A DNA stretch of 64,000 nt from Galaxea fascicularis. Its lineage: Eukaryota > Cnidaria > Anthozoa > Scleractinia > Euphylliidae. A program made the translations under genes and the position numbers. This document shows, piece by piece, positions 19,596 through 31,969 of this stretch (the stretch's first letter is position 1; each line of letters starts with the position of its first letter). Under the pieces are notes generated by a model. The model was not told the DNA's origin. It was given only the letters and a program-made list of their open reading frames with translations, and did no database searches. The stretch covers positions 4,032,984 through 4,096,983 of the forward strand of contig OX419336.1 in assembly GCA_948470475.1 (NCBI GenBank). The letters run 5' to 3'.

Positions 19596-22500
19596 CTATG
19601 TCAACCAGGGCTCTATGGCTTCATCAAACACTTTCTTTGTTCCATGCCAGTGTATGTGGGCTACTCCTGGAAAAGTGTATTGGTGCAATGATCCTCTTTC
19701 ATCTAGACTGCGCAGGCCGAATGTGTCCCCAAGATAAACCTAGTAGATGGATTTTAAAAGAAATAAAACAGCCGTATGTGCATTTCAGACTAAATTACTG
19801 TTAAACATGCAGTGAGGACAGGAATCGCAGAGTGGACTTTCAAGGTGGGGGGGGGGGGGCTAATGCCAATGCGTAAGTGTGAGACAAGTAGAGGGGTCTG
19901 GGGGCATTCTCCTCTGGCGAATATTTGAAATTTAAGTCTTCTGAAATGGCTAGAAATGGATCATTTTTCGTCTGTTCAGGAACAAACCTAACGACAAACT
20001 GCCTCATCCGGCCATGTTTGTACAAGAAAACCCTAAAAATAACTAAAATGAATCAAAATGGACAAATCAGAAAAAGGCAGCATTTCCTTAGAGGTCCACA
20101 TATTTGACATAAAATAATGTCATGTACTTTTTTTGTAAAAGACAGACCTGGCTTACTTAAGTTAAAAGAAATAGTGATTTAATACGCCAAAAACAGTGCC
20201 TGTGCGGTCCCTGGAGGTAGTGAGCATTAACCTACCAAGTTCAAAGTACCGGTATGTTATCTCCCACTAACCTCTTGATTCTTCATATCCACAATTGTTA
20301 GGTTGGAGTTGTATGCGTAAAATCCAAATTGGCTGCAAATAGTTGAAACAGCTTGCAATTTAAACATTTATTTTTTTAATTCTTTTCAACCTCTTGTGTC
20401 TGTTTGTTACTAACTACACATGTCTTAAAGGCTAGTGTCTCACTGAATTGTTTGTTACGTCTTCCCTTTCTGACTACTACATGTATGTACACCACATATA
20501 TTATGGAGTACAAAAGATTATTAATTAATTGATTAATTAATTAAGATAATCAATAACAATGCTTTTCAGAGAGTTAATAATGTAAATTTGGAAGCTTGTT
20601 TGACAGTACGGTGACATTTGTGGCTAACCAGCATCTGCTAGACAGATACACTACAGATACTGCCTCCCATCCAAAGTTGCTCAGGCTTGATTTAAGGAGC
20701 TAACACCATTAAATGGGTTGAATGCTTTTTGTCAGATCTCCTCCCTTCTCCAACAGCTTTTCTCTTTCTGGATACTATCAATACTTTTTTATTTGTAATT
20801 ACGTTTTGTCTCCCTGGTATTAACCTTCCTTGGAAGCCTTCTTTGGGGGTGACAATATTTGACAAATTACCTTGACTGCCAAGGCATGATGACACCATCA
20901 TCTGGCCCTCCAATCAGAACAAAGTTCTTGATCCGCAAGAAGTTTCTTTTAAACTTTTCACATACTGCAACAAAAAATAGTGAGTAAATTTGATTAATCT
21001 GTGAATTGAACATTTCCATTGTCTTAAAACTATATAATACCGGTAACAACTTACAGTCAGGAATCCATATTAATATTTTTCCAAGTTGTCAGTGGGGCAA
21101 GTATGTCGAAAAATATACTTGCCCTAGCTGGATTTTACTTGCCCATAATCCACCTGAAATATTGAGTTATAGACCTAAGACAGGCAATGACAAGTAAATG
21201 GAAAGCTTGAGTTTTATTTTCATTGACTCTTTATTAATACACAAGCACTTTTTTCAACAAAGGGACTGCAACCCTCCACAAATACATTTTTCATGAGAGC
21301 ACCTCAGTCAAGCTTGGAAACTTCTTGACAAACTTTGCAGAGCATAATGCCAGCTGCTTCAGCACATGGGCCATTCCAATAATAACAGCTACGTCCCACC
21401 TATTGATGGTGTCTCTAAGAATTTATCCCCAAGGAAAAGGGAGATCAAAGTGCCGACACAATTACTGCCTCAGACAAAAGGCAAACTGGCCCTATTTCAG
21501 CCATGGCCGCTTAATCTCTTGCCAAGGTGTTAATAATGTTCACTTTCCAAAACCTGCCCATATTCCTTATTTGATAAAACCTTTTTCTTTCTTTTTTCCA
21601 CTGGTTGCAACATTTATTCAAAATAGCACCAAATTTTATAACTTGAAGAACTCCTGAATGAGAAAAAGCTTCTAAAAAGCACAGTTTCTCACATCTGTCA
21701 GTTCTCAAGTCTCTGCAGTGCACAGAGGTTGAGTGCAGACAATTCATTTTGAGGTAGGTATGTGGTGTGGGGACATATATCGTACTAAATAAAATGGTAC
21801 CGGTAGTTTGTTTTCTAGCAAAAGCACTTTGTGGTTGGTGGAAAGCTAAACTGCAGGTAGGTACGTCTTAGATGTCAAATTAAAAAATTCTCAATCGTTA
21901 GTCGTCCATTGGACGAGTTTTTGTGTTATCATACTCATCCGAACAATGTTATGGTCTGATCTTGGATGACCTGACAACCACTAATAAGGATGCCTGTACA
22001 ATTATTTTGTAGTTGAAATTATCTCAAAAAGAAACATAAAAAATTGTCATAATATGTTACGTTGTAGTACAGTCTTTGCACAATAAAAAGTTGTGTTTAC
22101 TTACTTGTTGCATTGTAAAATTTTGAGCCATTGAGATTGTTTACTACAGGTAAGAAGATGTTGTACTGGTAATTTTTGTCTTCATGGTATGGATCTGAGG
22201 ATGAATGAACATAATAATATCACATCTCAATGTGAAACCTTCTGCTTTGCTTTGTTAAATGCCCCCATTAATCACTTTCTCTCATTTAGCTGGAGTCTTA
22301 CCATTCCAGTAATTTGCCAAAGAAAGTTTATTCTGGAAGTAGGCAGTGTAGAATAATCTGGAAAAGAAGTTGGGAAATGAACGTAAGGAGTTGTAAATTA
22401 ATAAATCTAATTCCAAATCAATAATTGAAGGGGTGCGTGGAATAAGGTCCTAACTGACTTTTGATGTAATGTCAAATTCTCCTTGTCATTCACAAGTACA

Positions 22501-24692
22501 TACAAGGAAAATTGAAAGGAGACGCTGGCAATTGATCAGAAGTCACTTACATGTAGGGCTTTTTTCCAGGCACCCCTTTTATAAACTTTGAAAGTTCTGC
22601 TTTAATTCCAAGCACCATGTCTCAAAACAGTCAGTTTGATCAACAAGCATTTTAATGGTGCCTGTTAAACAGAGTCTGGTTATCTTGAAGTATGATCAAT
22701 GTACATTCGTGAAAACCTGAAAACTGAACCCACCAATCAGCTGGACGATCCCATAGGAGGTAAACATTATCTCAATTATTGAGATAATTCACCTCCATTT
22801 TTATTTAAAACGTCATGTTAGCTGTTTCTGACCGCACACACTCTCTATTCATACTTACATGTAGAGATCTTTGGTTGCACCTGGGGGTAGATAGGGTTTT
22901 AAGTAACTGGTATCTACAACAAGGAAACAATAATCAAACACTAAGAAATTCTGCTCAATAACAGAGGTAGAGATGATCTGAACTAAACTAACATTTGCAT
23001 GAAAGCTACACTGGTACAGTTTGAGACTGATTTGACTGAATAAAATTACTCTATATTAATCATAAGAAATTATACTTCTGAAATTTTTTGCCATACCTCC
23101 ATATTGGCCCATCTGAGGGCTTGACAATGAGATAAAAGAGTCAACATTGTGATCATCCATCATCTCTAAAATAGCACGTGTTGTCAATCCACCTACACAG
23201 AGAACAGGAGTACATGAGGGTGATCGCAGTAAGCATTAGAGATGTTAGCATGTTTCATAGCTATCTTGAATTAGAATTTAAATAAAGTTTATTGTGTTGT
23301 ATTGTGTGGTTCCAGAAAATATCCACACCACCACCACCACCACCCCCTCTCCTCACAAAAGGTTGTTTGGTTTGCACCCCCACCCCTCTGGAAATTCCAA
23401 TTTAGTTCCATTCTTTTCTTTTAAATATTTACTTTTGCCATCTCCGTCCCCATTGGAATTTCAAGTGACCTTCTGCAGGGGAGGTGTGGATATTTTGTAG
23501 AACTGTACATTGTATTGTATCAAAAGTTGGTACTCAATAGAAATTGACTGATGACAAGAAGTCAAACCTGGTCAATGGACTGCAGAGGCATTTTCATAAT
23601 GGAGATGAGCCAGGAGGGGTGGGTGCAACAAATTAACCTCCAACAAGTACGAAACCTCAATAAAAAGCTATTATTCCAAAAATCGTTTCCACATAGGAAA
23701 TAGATCATAATAAGGCCCAAACCCATTTCTAGCCAAGAGAGAATTGTTTTTTCTTTTTCTATTAAGGGCGCAATAATTTAACCATACTTTTTCTGGGCTT
23801 CATTTAAAAAAGAAAGGAAAAATGCAGAACAAAATCTAAAAAAAGATTAAGGAGTCTATGAGGATTTGAAATTATCGGCTATTTAAAAGTCTGACAGTAG
23901 GCTGTGTTAACTTTTCGATCTCACTTTCCATGTGGTGTCAATGACGTCCGTATTTATCTCAGAAGATTTTCGTTTTCGTTAGTAGAAACGATGCGTTTTC
24001 AAATGTATACACGTTCGATCTAAACGACAGCGTTTTTGGATCGTTTTAGTGTGGACGTACATAAGGCCAAAACGCATCGGAATGTAAACGTTTTCAAACA
24101 CTCATTTTTGTGGACGCGTGCCAAGTTACTTGGGCACGTACCAGGCCTGGGCACGTAAAGTGTCAATTATTATAAAAGAAGAGCTACGTAATTATAATAC
24201 ATTCTTCCTAATACTGAGGGAGATCAATAAACCTACCAGCAAAAAGATTTAAATTTGAAGTAAGCTTAAGCCAGCAAAACAATCTGATGTTACGATCCCA
24301 CAGTTGCGTGACAGTGAGGAAGTAAACAACAATGAATTTGTGGACATACACCAAACACACACTTACTAAATTAATGGTATTAAAGGCGATGCCTTATGTA
24401 TAATACCTTGGGAAAACCCGATGATATGGACTCCATCTTTCGCGTTCTGCATAACGGTTCGAATTTTCTCCGTCATGGCCGTGACTTGCGTCCATAAAGG
24501 CGCAAAACTTTCTAGCTCTTCAAACAACTTTATCAAGGTGATGTTGGTCCCTGGGTGCGCCTGTGTTATGAAAGACGCTAGGTCTTCCATATCTGATGCA
24601 TGATCGAGTATTCCATGAACAATGATCACCGGTTTATAACAAAAACTTTTGGCTACGAACAAAAACAACACTGCGCACAGAAAGGTCGCCAT
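19596..24692 (-). CDS. PPT2: Lysosomal thioesterase PPT2
   Basis: PPT2 is a soluble lysosomal alpha/beta-hydrolase cleaving fatty-acyl thioesters, related to PPT1. Minus-strand exons are 24407-24692, 23097-23192, 22859-22913, 22302-22357, 22105-22194, 20871-20964, 20272-20332 and 19596-19739. They sum to 882 nt, giving 293 residues (human about 302), with all junctions GT/AG and in phase. Residues 1-18 ([18 protein letters not shown]) form a signal peptide. KPVIIVHG (20-27) is the first core strand. GFSQG holds the nucleophile S94. GGPDDGV holds the catalytic acid (D216 or D217). GVAHIHWH holds the likely catalytic H274. [20 protein letters not shown] is almost identical to the human protein, which separates PPT2 from PPT1. 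The gene is head-to-head with FANCI, with 229 bp between the start codons. Confidence 0.96.
23316..23500. mobile_element. MITE with GAAAATATCCACAC ends
   Basis: The left end ggttccagaaaatatccacac is roughly mirrored by gtgtggatattttgtagaac at the right. A CAC microsatellite follows the left end. It lies in the first PPT2 intron. Confidence 0.65.
23965..24125. repeat. Possible MITE rich in GATGCGTTTTC/AAAACGCATC
   Basis: The inverted words acgatgcgttttcaaatgta and gccaaaacgcatcggaatgt, and the spaced gtggacg words, suggest a palindromic short element in the first PPT2 intron. Only one copy is in the window, so the ends are estimates. Confidence 0.45.
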
Positions 24693-24921
24693 TTCTTCCT
24701 TCTTGAATGACCCTTCTTTTTCCTACAAAGTCACTGATTGGCTCAATTTTGTTGTCAGACTTCAATAAACCAATCAGAAAATACTGTGTATTTTATGAAG
24801 AACCATTGCCTTCCCAAGACGTTTAGCGAGTGATTTGGCGCCAACTTCAAGCATAATGGCGGCCTCCATTGCGATTTGTTTTTAAGTTTTCTCTTGCGGT
24901 GGGGATGTGAGGTTTTGCACC
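24693..24921. promoter_or_regulatory. Divergent promoter PPT2 / FANCI with E2F and CCAAT motifs
   Basis: The 229-bp spacer holds a perfect palindromic E2F-type site ttggcgccaa (24835-24844) about 78 bp before the FANCI ATG. It also holds an inverted CCAAT box (gattgg, 24736-24741), a forward CCAAT box (24770-24774) and a YY1-like aatggcggcc near 24855. No TATA box is evident. E2F control of Fanconi-pathway genes is known in vertebrates; use of these sites here is inference. Confidence 0.7.
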
Positions 24922-27900
24922 ATGGACATCAAGATCATTCGCTTGTGTGAGGAAAATAATATCCCTTCGCTCGTTCAAGCTCTTTCCTCTCTTAAAAGTC
25001 AGAAGGTAGGTTAAAATAATTTTTTTAAGAACTTATCCCATCGCAAACAGCCTTTAGAGAAGATACGTGTTAAATAATAATAATAAAAAAATAGATACAT
25101 ATAGTAGGCCAAAATTAAATTCAGGTTAAAGTGATTTCAAGTTAGTTTGTTTCTGAATTTCCTTTGTCTCCTAACCCTAATTATTCATGGTCTATGAATA
25201 ATTAGGGGATAAGAGGCAAAGGAAATTTAATTTTGATCTACAACATATACATACAGTATGAGTAAGGTTCAAAACATCTAAAGAGAGAGTGAGTTGGCAT
25301 CATAGCAGAGGCTAATCTAGTGGATGATCCCAGTGGAATACAAAATTACATGCAGCATCGAAGAGACACATTGCAGTGGTTTGCCACTAGAAGAACACTG
25401 CTAAATACACTGAATGATATCATATGACAACCTATCTGAGCCTGAATTTGTTATGTGTAGCTGGCAAGCTGATTGTTTTGTTGAAAAAGGTTCACTGACA
25501 GCACAGTACCCTAAGCTTGAGGTTGTTTACTAGGTTAAATATTCATTTACTGCGTTTTTGAATCAAAGATGCTTATCCACTATAAATTCTAACAGGTTGT
25601 AGATCTGTTAGAAGCCAGAGCTATCGAAGGAAGAGGAGAACCTGTACCCTATCTCCAAGCTATATTCAAAGGTAAGTAGCAACAATAACCTTATTTTCTA
25701 AATCAGTAAGTATTCAATTAATATTATTTTTACTGCTCTTTTTTTCATATTATAGGCTCACCTTGTAACACAAAAGTTGGCTTAGAAAGACGTGCATTTG
25801 TGTTCAAGCATGCTATTCAAATATTGAATGATGGTGACTTAAGTAACAAGGTATGTGGATAATATGAGTGAATAAATAAACAACATTCTCCATTTCATGG
25901 TGTAAAAATGTGCTCGGATGTTTGTCCGCAGACATTATTTGTTCCAATAAGAAGTCAACAGTTTTCTGGGAGTGAAGCTCAAGGAAAACTGTGAGTTTCA
26001 AGGAACTGATAATGTCCATGGCTATTCTTTTGACTCAAATCATGAGAACTTGTTGATGCCTACACCTCATTTAGCCTACTGTTAGTTATATATTTTGTCA
26101 TTTCAAAGTGTCTGGTACCTATTGTAGTGTATTTAAGACCGAGAAGTTTACCGGAAATCATTTTGATGTTTCCCATGATACCTAGTGGGGTTGGTAGGTG
26201 TGTGGGTGTGTTGGAGGAAGCCATGTTTTGTTAGCCTGAAGTGTTGTGTTCTGGAATGCAATATTCTGTAACATCAAGGCAGTTATCCATTAAATGACGA
26301 GATTTTACACCTATAACTACATGTATGTGACCTAGGGTGACTAGCTTTTCAGCACTTTTTACTGAGTGCTTATTTGTTCATCACTGTTTTTAGGTTGCTA
26401 CAGAAATGGTTGGTTTTTTACTGATGGAGGTAGGAAAAGATTTCCTTCTTTCAGGGTTGTCAAAAGCTTTGGTGACCGGTGATATCACCGGCTACTTTCG
26501 TTGTTTTGCTGGTCACAATTCTCTGGAAAAAGAGAAAACGTATGGGAAAAAATGGTGTTGTTACCCCCTGAGTTGCTGGCTACTTTCCTAGATTCTCCTC
26601 CTACTTAAAAAATGTTTTTGACATCCCTGTTCTTTGGTGGCTAAAAGAGTCCAATGACAATAAGGCATGAAAATTATGAAGAAATAATCTATCTTGCAAT
26701 GCTGCTAATACCTCACATGGAGCAAGCAATGCTCATTAAACAGGCCACTTGGCATTCTTAAACAGTAAAAATTGTTCAACAGAGCAGCCAAAGTTCAGTT
26801 TTCTTATCATTTAAAAAGTGAAAATAAATATTCATAATCGTTGTTCAAGTTGGATGTTGATAGAGACAACTGAAAATACCGTATATTCTGCCTTTCACTA
26901 GACACAGGTAAGACAGTCTGGCAACATTTCAACCCCTGTTGCTGAACGTTTTGCCTAACCGTTCTGTAGCATTGCACATTGGTAAAAAAATGTGCACTTG
27001 AGTAATGCTTTTTTTGTCTTCAATTATTCAGTTGGATGCATTCCCTGGCAGGATTCTTGCAGAGCTTGCAGATGTGTTCATAAATGCCATCAAAAATGGT
27101 TCCCTTAGTAATGGCAAGTGAGTAGTCATCATGATGTTTCATTAAGTAGTGACTGAGGGAAAACCCAGTATCTTCTGTGTCATGCAAGGTTATAACTGCT
27201 TTTAAGTACGAGATCAGGTATGCTGGATATTGAAATTTTAAGAGATTTGAAAGGTTTTTCTAAGTTTTAAGAATAACTTCCCAGTACTATCATCCCAGCA
27301 CCATGTTTTGTTCTCAAATCTTGCTAAAATTTCTAGGCATTGTTGTCAGTGATGAGATGGGTAAAAAGCACAGCCATGAGGAGATGTTGGGGACCACCAC
27401 TCAAGACTGTTTTGTTGTTTTTGGGGAGTTTGCTCTTTCCTTGCTCATAGGTCTTTTGCTAGGGTCTCCAGTTATTCTACTTCCTTGTGAACCTATTTTG
27501 TTTTTAGTAATAATAATAATAATAATAATAGTAAATATTTATTTATATCCCGCAAATTCAACTTAAAAGTTTTCAAATGCGCCTTACAGAGAAAGCTTTA
27601 CAATAATAATATTGTAAATCTTTCCATTTCTAATTTGTTTACAATTCTGAATCTACTCAAATTAAATGTTGGTTTTTGGAGAAAGGGAAAACCAGAGTAC
27701 TCAGAGAAAAACCTCTCGGAGCAGAGTGGAGAACTAACAAACTGAGCCCACTTATGATACTTGTCAGTCCACGAACCGAACCCAGGACTGCTCTAAAAAC
27801 CACCTTCAAATTACAAGCAGATATACATCTCCATCAATAAATTATGGGCAAAGGAAGAAACTTTATCTCCTTTTATCCCAACAGATCTCTAGAACTATTT

Positions 27901-30900
27901 CCCAAGGTTTTGTCAGCTGTGGCAGCTAAGGAATCCATTCCAATGACAGGAGGTATGTCTTGAGAAGAACAGTTTCTTGCACCCGGTAGTTACCTGTGAA
28001 CAGTTTCACCGAACCATCCACTCAAAAAACATAGAGTTCTGTTATTTTGAACAGGGTTCAGGTTACAGATGTAGCATTCAAAATATAAACAAAGAAGATT
28101 TAATGGCTTCCACCTTGCTCATTTCACAATAATTTTATATTGACTAACTGCTGCATTATTGTTACCCCTACACTGTATATTGTTTGCAAGAGGCCCAGCA
28201 GTGTCTGTATTAAAGCCCTCTGCTTGTAAAAATATTGATGAACATTATTCACAATCCTAATTTTTTAGATTGTGGAGGTGAAATGACAGGCCAAGAATAT
28301 AAAAGACATCTCTTGAACACTCTTTGTTCCAGCAGGTAAAAAATGTCTGTTAAAAGAAAACACTAGGAAGGTCCAATAGATAAGATAGATCGTTCATTTC
28401 CATTTAACGCCTGTGTCGCAAATGGAGGTTGGGTGCTCAAGGATCTGGGGACTGGTACCAACGACCCAACCCCCGGTCGGTGGAACACCCCATAAGCCTG
28501 CCCTACCCGCAACCCAGCCACGAGCCCCGCCCGACACCCCAGACCCAAAACAAGCACCCGTCACACTGAACAATAAGTTCAATGGAAAACAATCCCCGAT
28601 AGGGAGGGGAGGGAGGGGAAATACTCGAAAGCCCGCGAACGCCAACCCACCGAACGCTGAGCTAAACAAAACCACGAGGACAAGCGAAGGCACACGCATA
28701 ATGTGCAAAGAGAACCGCTGACCGCTCGAACTGCCAGAGGGCGCCACAGAGAAGCCCAACATGCAAGTAACACACGCACATGCTAAATAACAACGCTGCA
28801 GGCAACCCCCCAAAAATACTAATAACACACTAACGCTAACGCCACGCAACGCCACGCCACAACAAACAGAGCAACTTGCTCCTAGTCGTTAACTAAGTTA
28901 AATTGCATTTAACCCTATGAAATCTACACGACAAAAGAGCAGCAGGCATCCGTCTATAATTTATAACTGGCATCTACACTGAAAAATGGCCTCCTTTGCA
29001 CAGTTTGGAAATATCCTGTGAGAAACAATCAGTAATCAGACACTAAACAGTTTCAAAATGGCCAAAAACATTATGAAATGATCATGTTTATTTTTACCCC
29101 TGCCCCACCCTCTTGTATTCAGTGTTGATGCTGGTAGTGTAAAGGTAATCCCACAAACTTAATTGTAGGACATTGATTAATAGGGAGGGCCACAGCCCTT
29201 TATTGTAGTTAATCAACAGTGGCACCGTGATCTTGAGATGTAAGTATTAAGTAAACTGCAACTTTATTTATGTGGGGAGAAAATTCTTTAATATTCCTTG
29301 TTGTTCGAATAGGTGGGATCCAAAGTGTGCTATCCATCTGGCTGCTGTTTTCAGGTGAATTTGTTTCCTTTGTTTACTGTTTAATATACATGTATACAAC
29401 CAGTGAGAATATAGGTGTGTTTGGTATCTAACTCATTAACAATAGGTGAGCTTGGGAGCAGGTGCCTTTAACCCTTTCCCTCCTAAGGGGTTCCCCATTG
29501 ACAAGTAAAATTGTCTGGCATTAGACAGAGTAAAATCTATAAGTGCCATTTGGCACTCTCAGGGGTGAAAGGGTTAAGGAGGTGGAGCTGGTTTGCAATC
29601 AGGCAAGGGGGAGGAGATATCCATGATAACCCAGCAAGCAGCCTCGACCAGAGGCACCATCACACTGAACAAGTCAGTGGAACACTTACCAAAGAGAGTT
29701 GGGAGAAGGAAAAGCTTGGAAATCCAACAAACAAATGACCTTACTCACACAGGCCAGCAAGCAAGCGAGTGCATATGTTACAGGTTAAAATTGATCTCAG
29801 GTTATTTTTGATTTAACCTAGGTCAAAATGAAATTCCTTTGTCTCCTAATCCTAATTATTAATGAAAAGACAAAGGAATTTCATTTTCATCCAGGTTAAA
29901 TAAAAAATAACCTGAGATCAGTTTTAACCTGTAACACATACATTGTATGCTTGCCATGAGGAGCTCCTGTAAAGAACCCCTGAGTGGGTGGAAATGTGGT
30001 GACTGCTGGCCAGTATTGTCGGATCTTGTTTACTGTAGGTAGTGTCAACCGATCTATCGGTCGATATAGTGGTCAATATAGCGGCCGATATAGCAGTCGA
30101 TAGTCGGTCGACACTCGGTCGATAGTCGGTCAACAGTCCGTCGACAGTCAGTCGAGCGTGAGATAGACTATCGGCCGAGTATCGGTCGATATTTCGACAA
30201 TGCACCTCGACTTACTATCAGTCATATGTCGATGATATATCGGTTAACTGTCGGTGGTATATTGGTCAACTGTCGGCTGGATATTAGTCGTGTGTTAATT
30301 TACCAGGTGAGTCTTTCTTAAGCAAAGACATCACTAATTACTGTTATCATGCAATGGGGAAACATGTGGCAGTGCGAGGCGCGATTTCTCTATGAAGCGA
30401 ACCGAAGAGCACCGGGAACTAAGGACATGGTAACCTTTTTTTTTTCCAGTTTGTATCATCATCGATCGTCTGATTTTAAACAGAACCAGTTACAGCACAA
30501 GTTGAATCTGCTGCTCCTCTGATCAGAGCGACACAAATCTCGACCGATATATCAATCGACTATCGGCCGACTCTTGACCAATATATCAAACGGCTATCTT
30601 CTGACTATCCACCAAGTGTCCACCAACCATCGACCGAGTGTTGACCAATTACTGACCGATACATCGGTCAAGTATCGACCAACTATCGGTAAAGTGTCGG
30701 CGAAGTATCGGTGAACGAAAAGCAATATCGGCCGAGACACATCTGGAAAGACTATAGACCGAGTGTCAACCGACTAGCGACCGTTATGTTGACCGACTAT
30801 CAACCGAGTGTTGACCGACTATCGACCGAGTGTCGATCGAGTGTCGACCGACTATTGACCGAGTGTCGACCGAGTGTCGACTGACTATCGACCGACTATC

Positions 30901-31919
30901 GACCGCTATATTGACCGATAGATCAGTCGACATTACCTACAGTAAACAAGATCCATATTGTCTTGAGCTAAACCTTTCCAAAATAACATTTTAGGTAGTC
31001 ACATTTAACTTGTAGAAGTTTGTATCTCTGTTGTATCAGGACGTATGTACAAACTACAACATTGTGGTCTGAACCTGCAGGGTGGAGGATCTTGTTTCCC
31101 TGAATGCCAGCACCATTGAGCAAAATTCATTTGGAAACATGCATTTTGTGTTCATCTTTATAATGGAAATGTAGAATTTAACATTCATTATGATGGGTGA
31201 GCAAGGCCTGTTTCGGGAAAAAAACAAAATTCCTCTGGAAATCTTTTTGCCAGGAGTTGGGAGACTGGAGAATTTTTCAGGGAAGTATGATGTGGTTCTG
31301 GGTCATTGCAAAAAAAAACAAGCAAAGGTTGACATTTTTGCAAATCTGTCACTGAAAAAAACTGGGAGGATCTTTCAAATCTTCAGGATGACTTTCAGCC
31401 TTCGTCATTTTACTTTCTGACCTGGCCAAGACACAATATTTAAGGGTCAAGAATGCCTGGTTGTTGTGTATGCCCATTTTTTTGGGTAATAAACAGAAGA
31501 TGTACAAAGGGGGACTTATCTTTCAGAATCATACCATCCATGACTGATACATTCTTTTCTACTGAAGGGATGTACCAATGACTTTAGATGAATTACGGTT
31601 TGTTATGGAGAAGATTATAAGGTTAGCTGATGCATCTCTGTCCTTTTCACTTTACATGTACAATCTCATGATATTATCCTACAACTCAAATTAACCATTT
31701 ATTTATTTTCTCACGACAAAAAATTAAGAATATTAAGTTTACATGTATGTTGACCTGCAGATAGCAAATTTGCTATTTGAGGCGGGTCAATCATCAACAT
31801 ACTTAAGTTACATCATTAAGTAAAGAAAGTGAAAACTGAAGAGTTAGACATTGTTAGATTATAATGAGAAGCATTAGCACATCAAGCTGTAAGCACAAAC
31901 ACCAATGATGATGATGATG

Positions 31920-31969
<50 letters not shown>

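Noticed and set aside
28394..28855. 153-residue minus-strand frame with hydrophobic, V/L/G-rich sequence resembling a membrane protein
   Set aside because: It lies inside the C/A-biased GGAGGTTGGGTG repeat in a FANCI intron; other copies of the repeat do not keep the frame.
30021..30954. CRISPR-like array
   Set aside because: The repeats are contiguous about 10-bp variants without unique spacers, in an animal intron, and in opposite orientation in the two arms.
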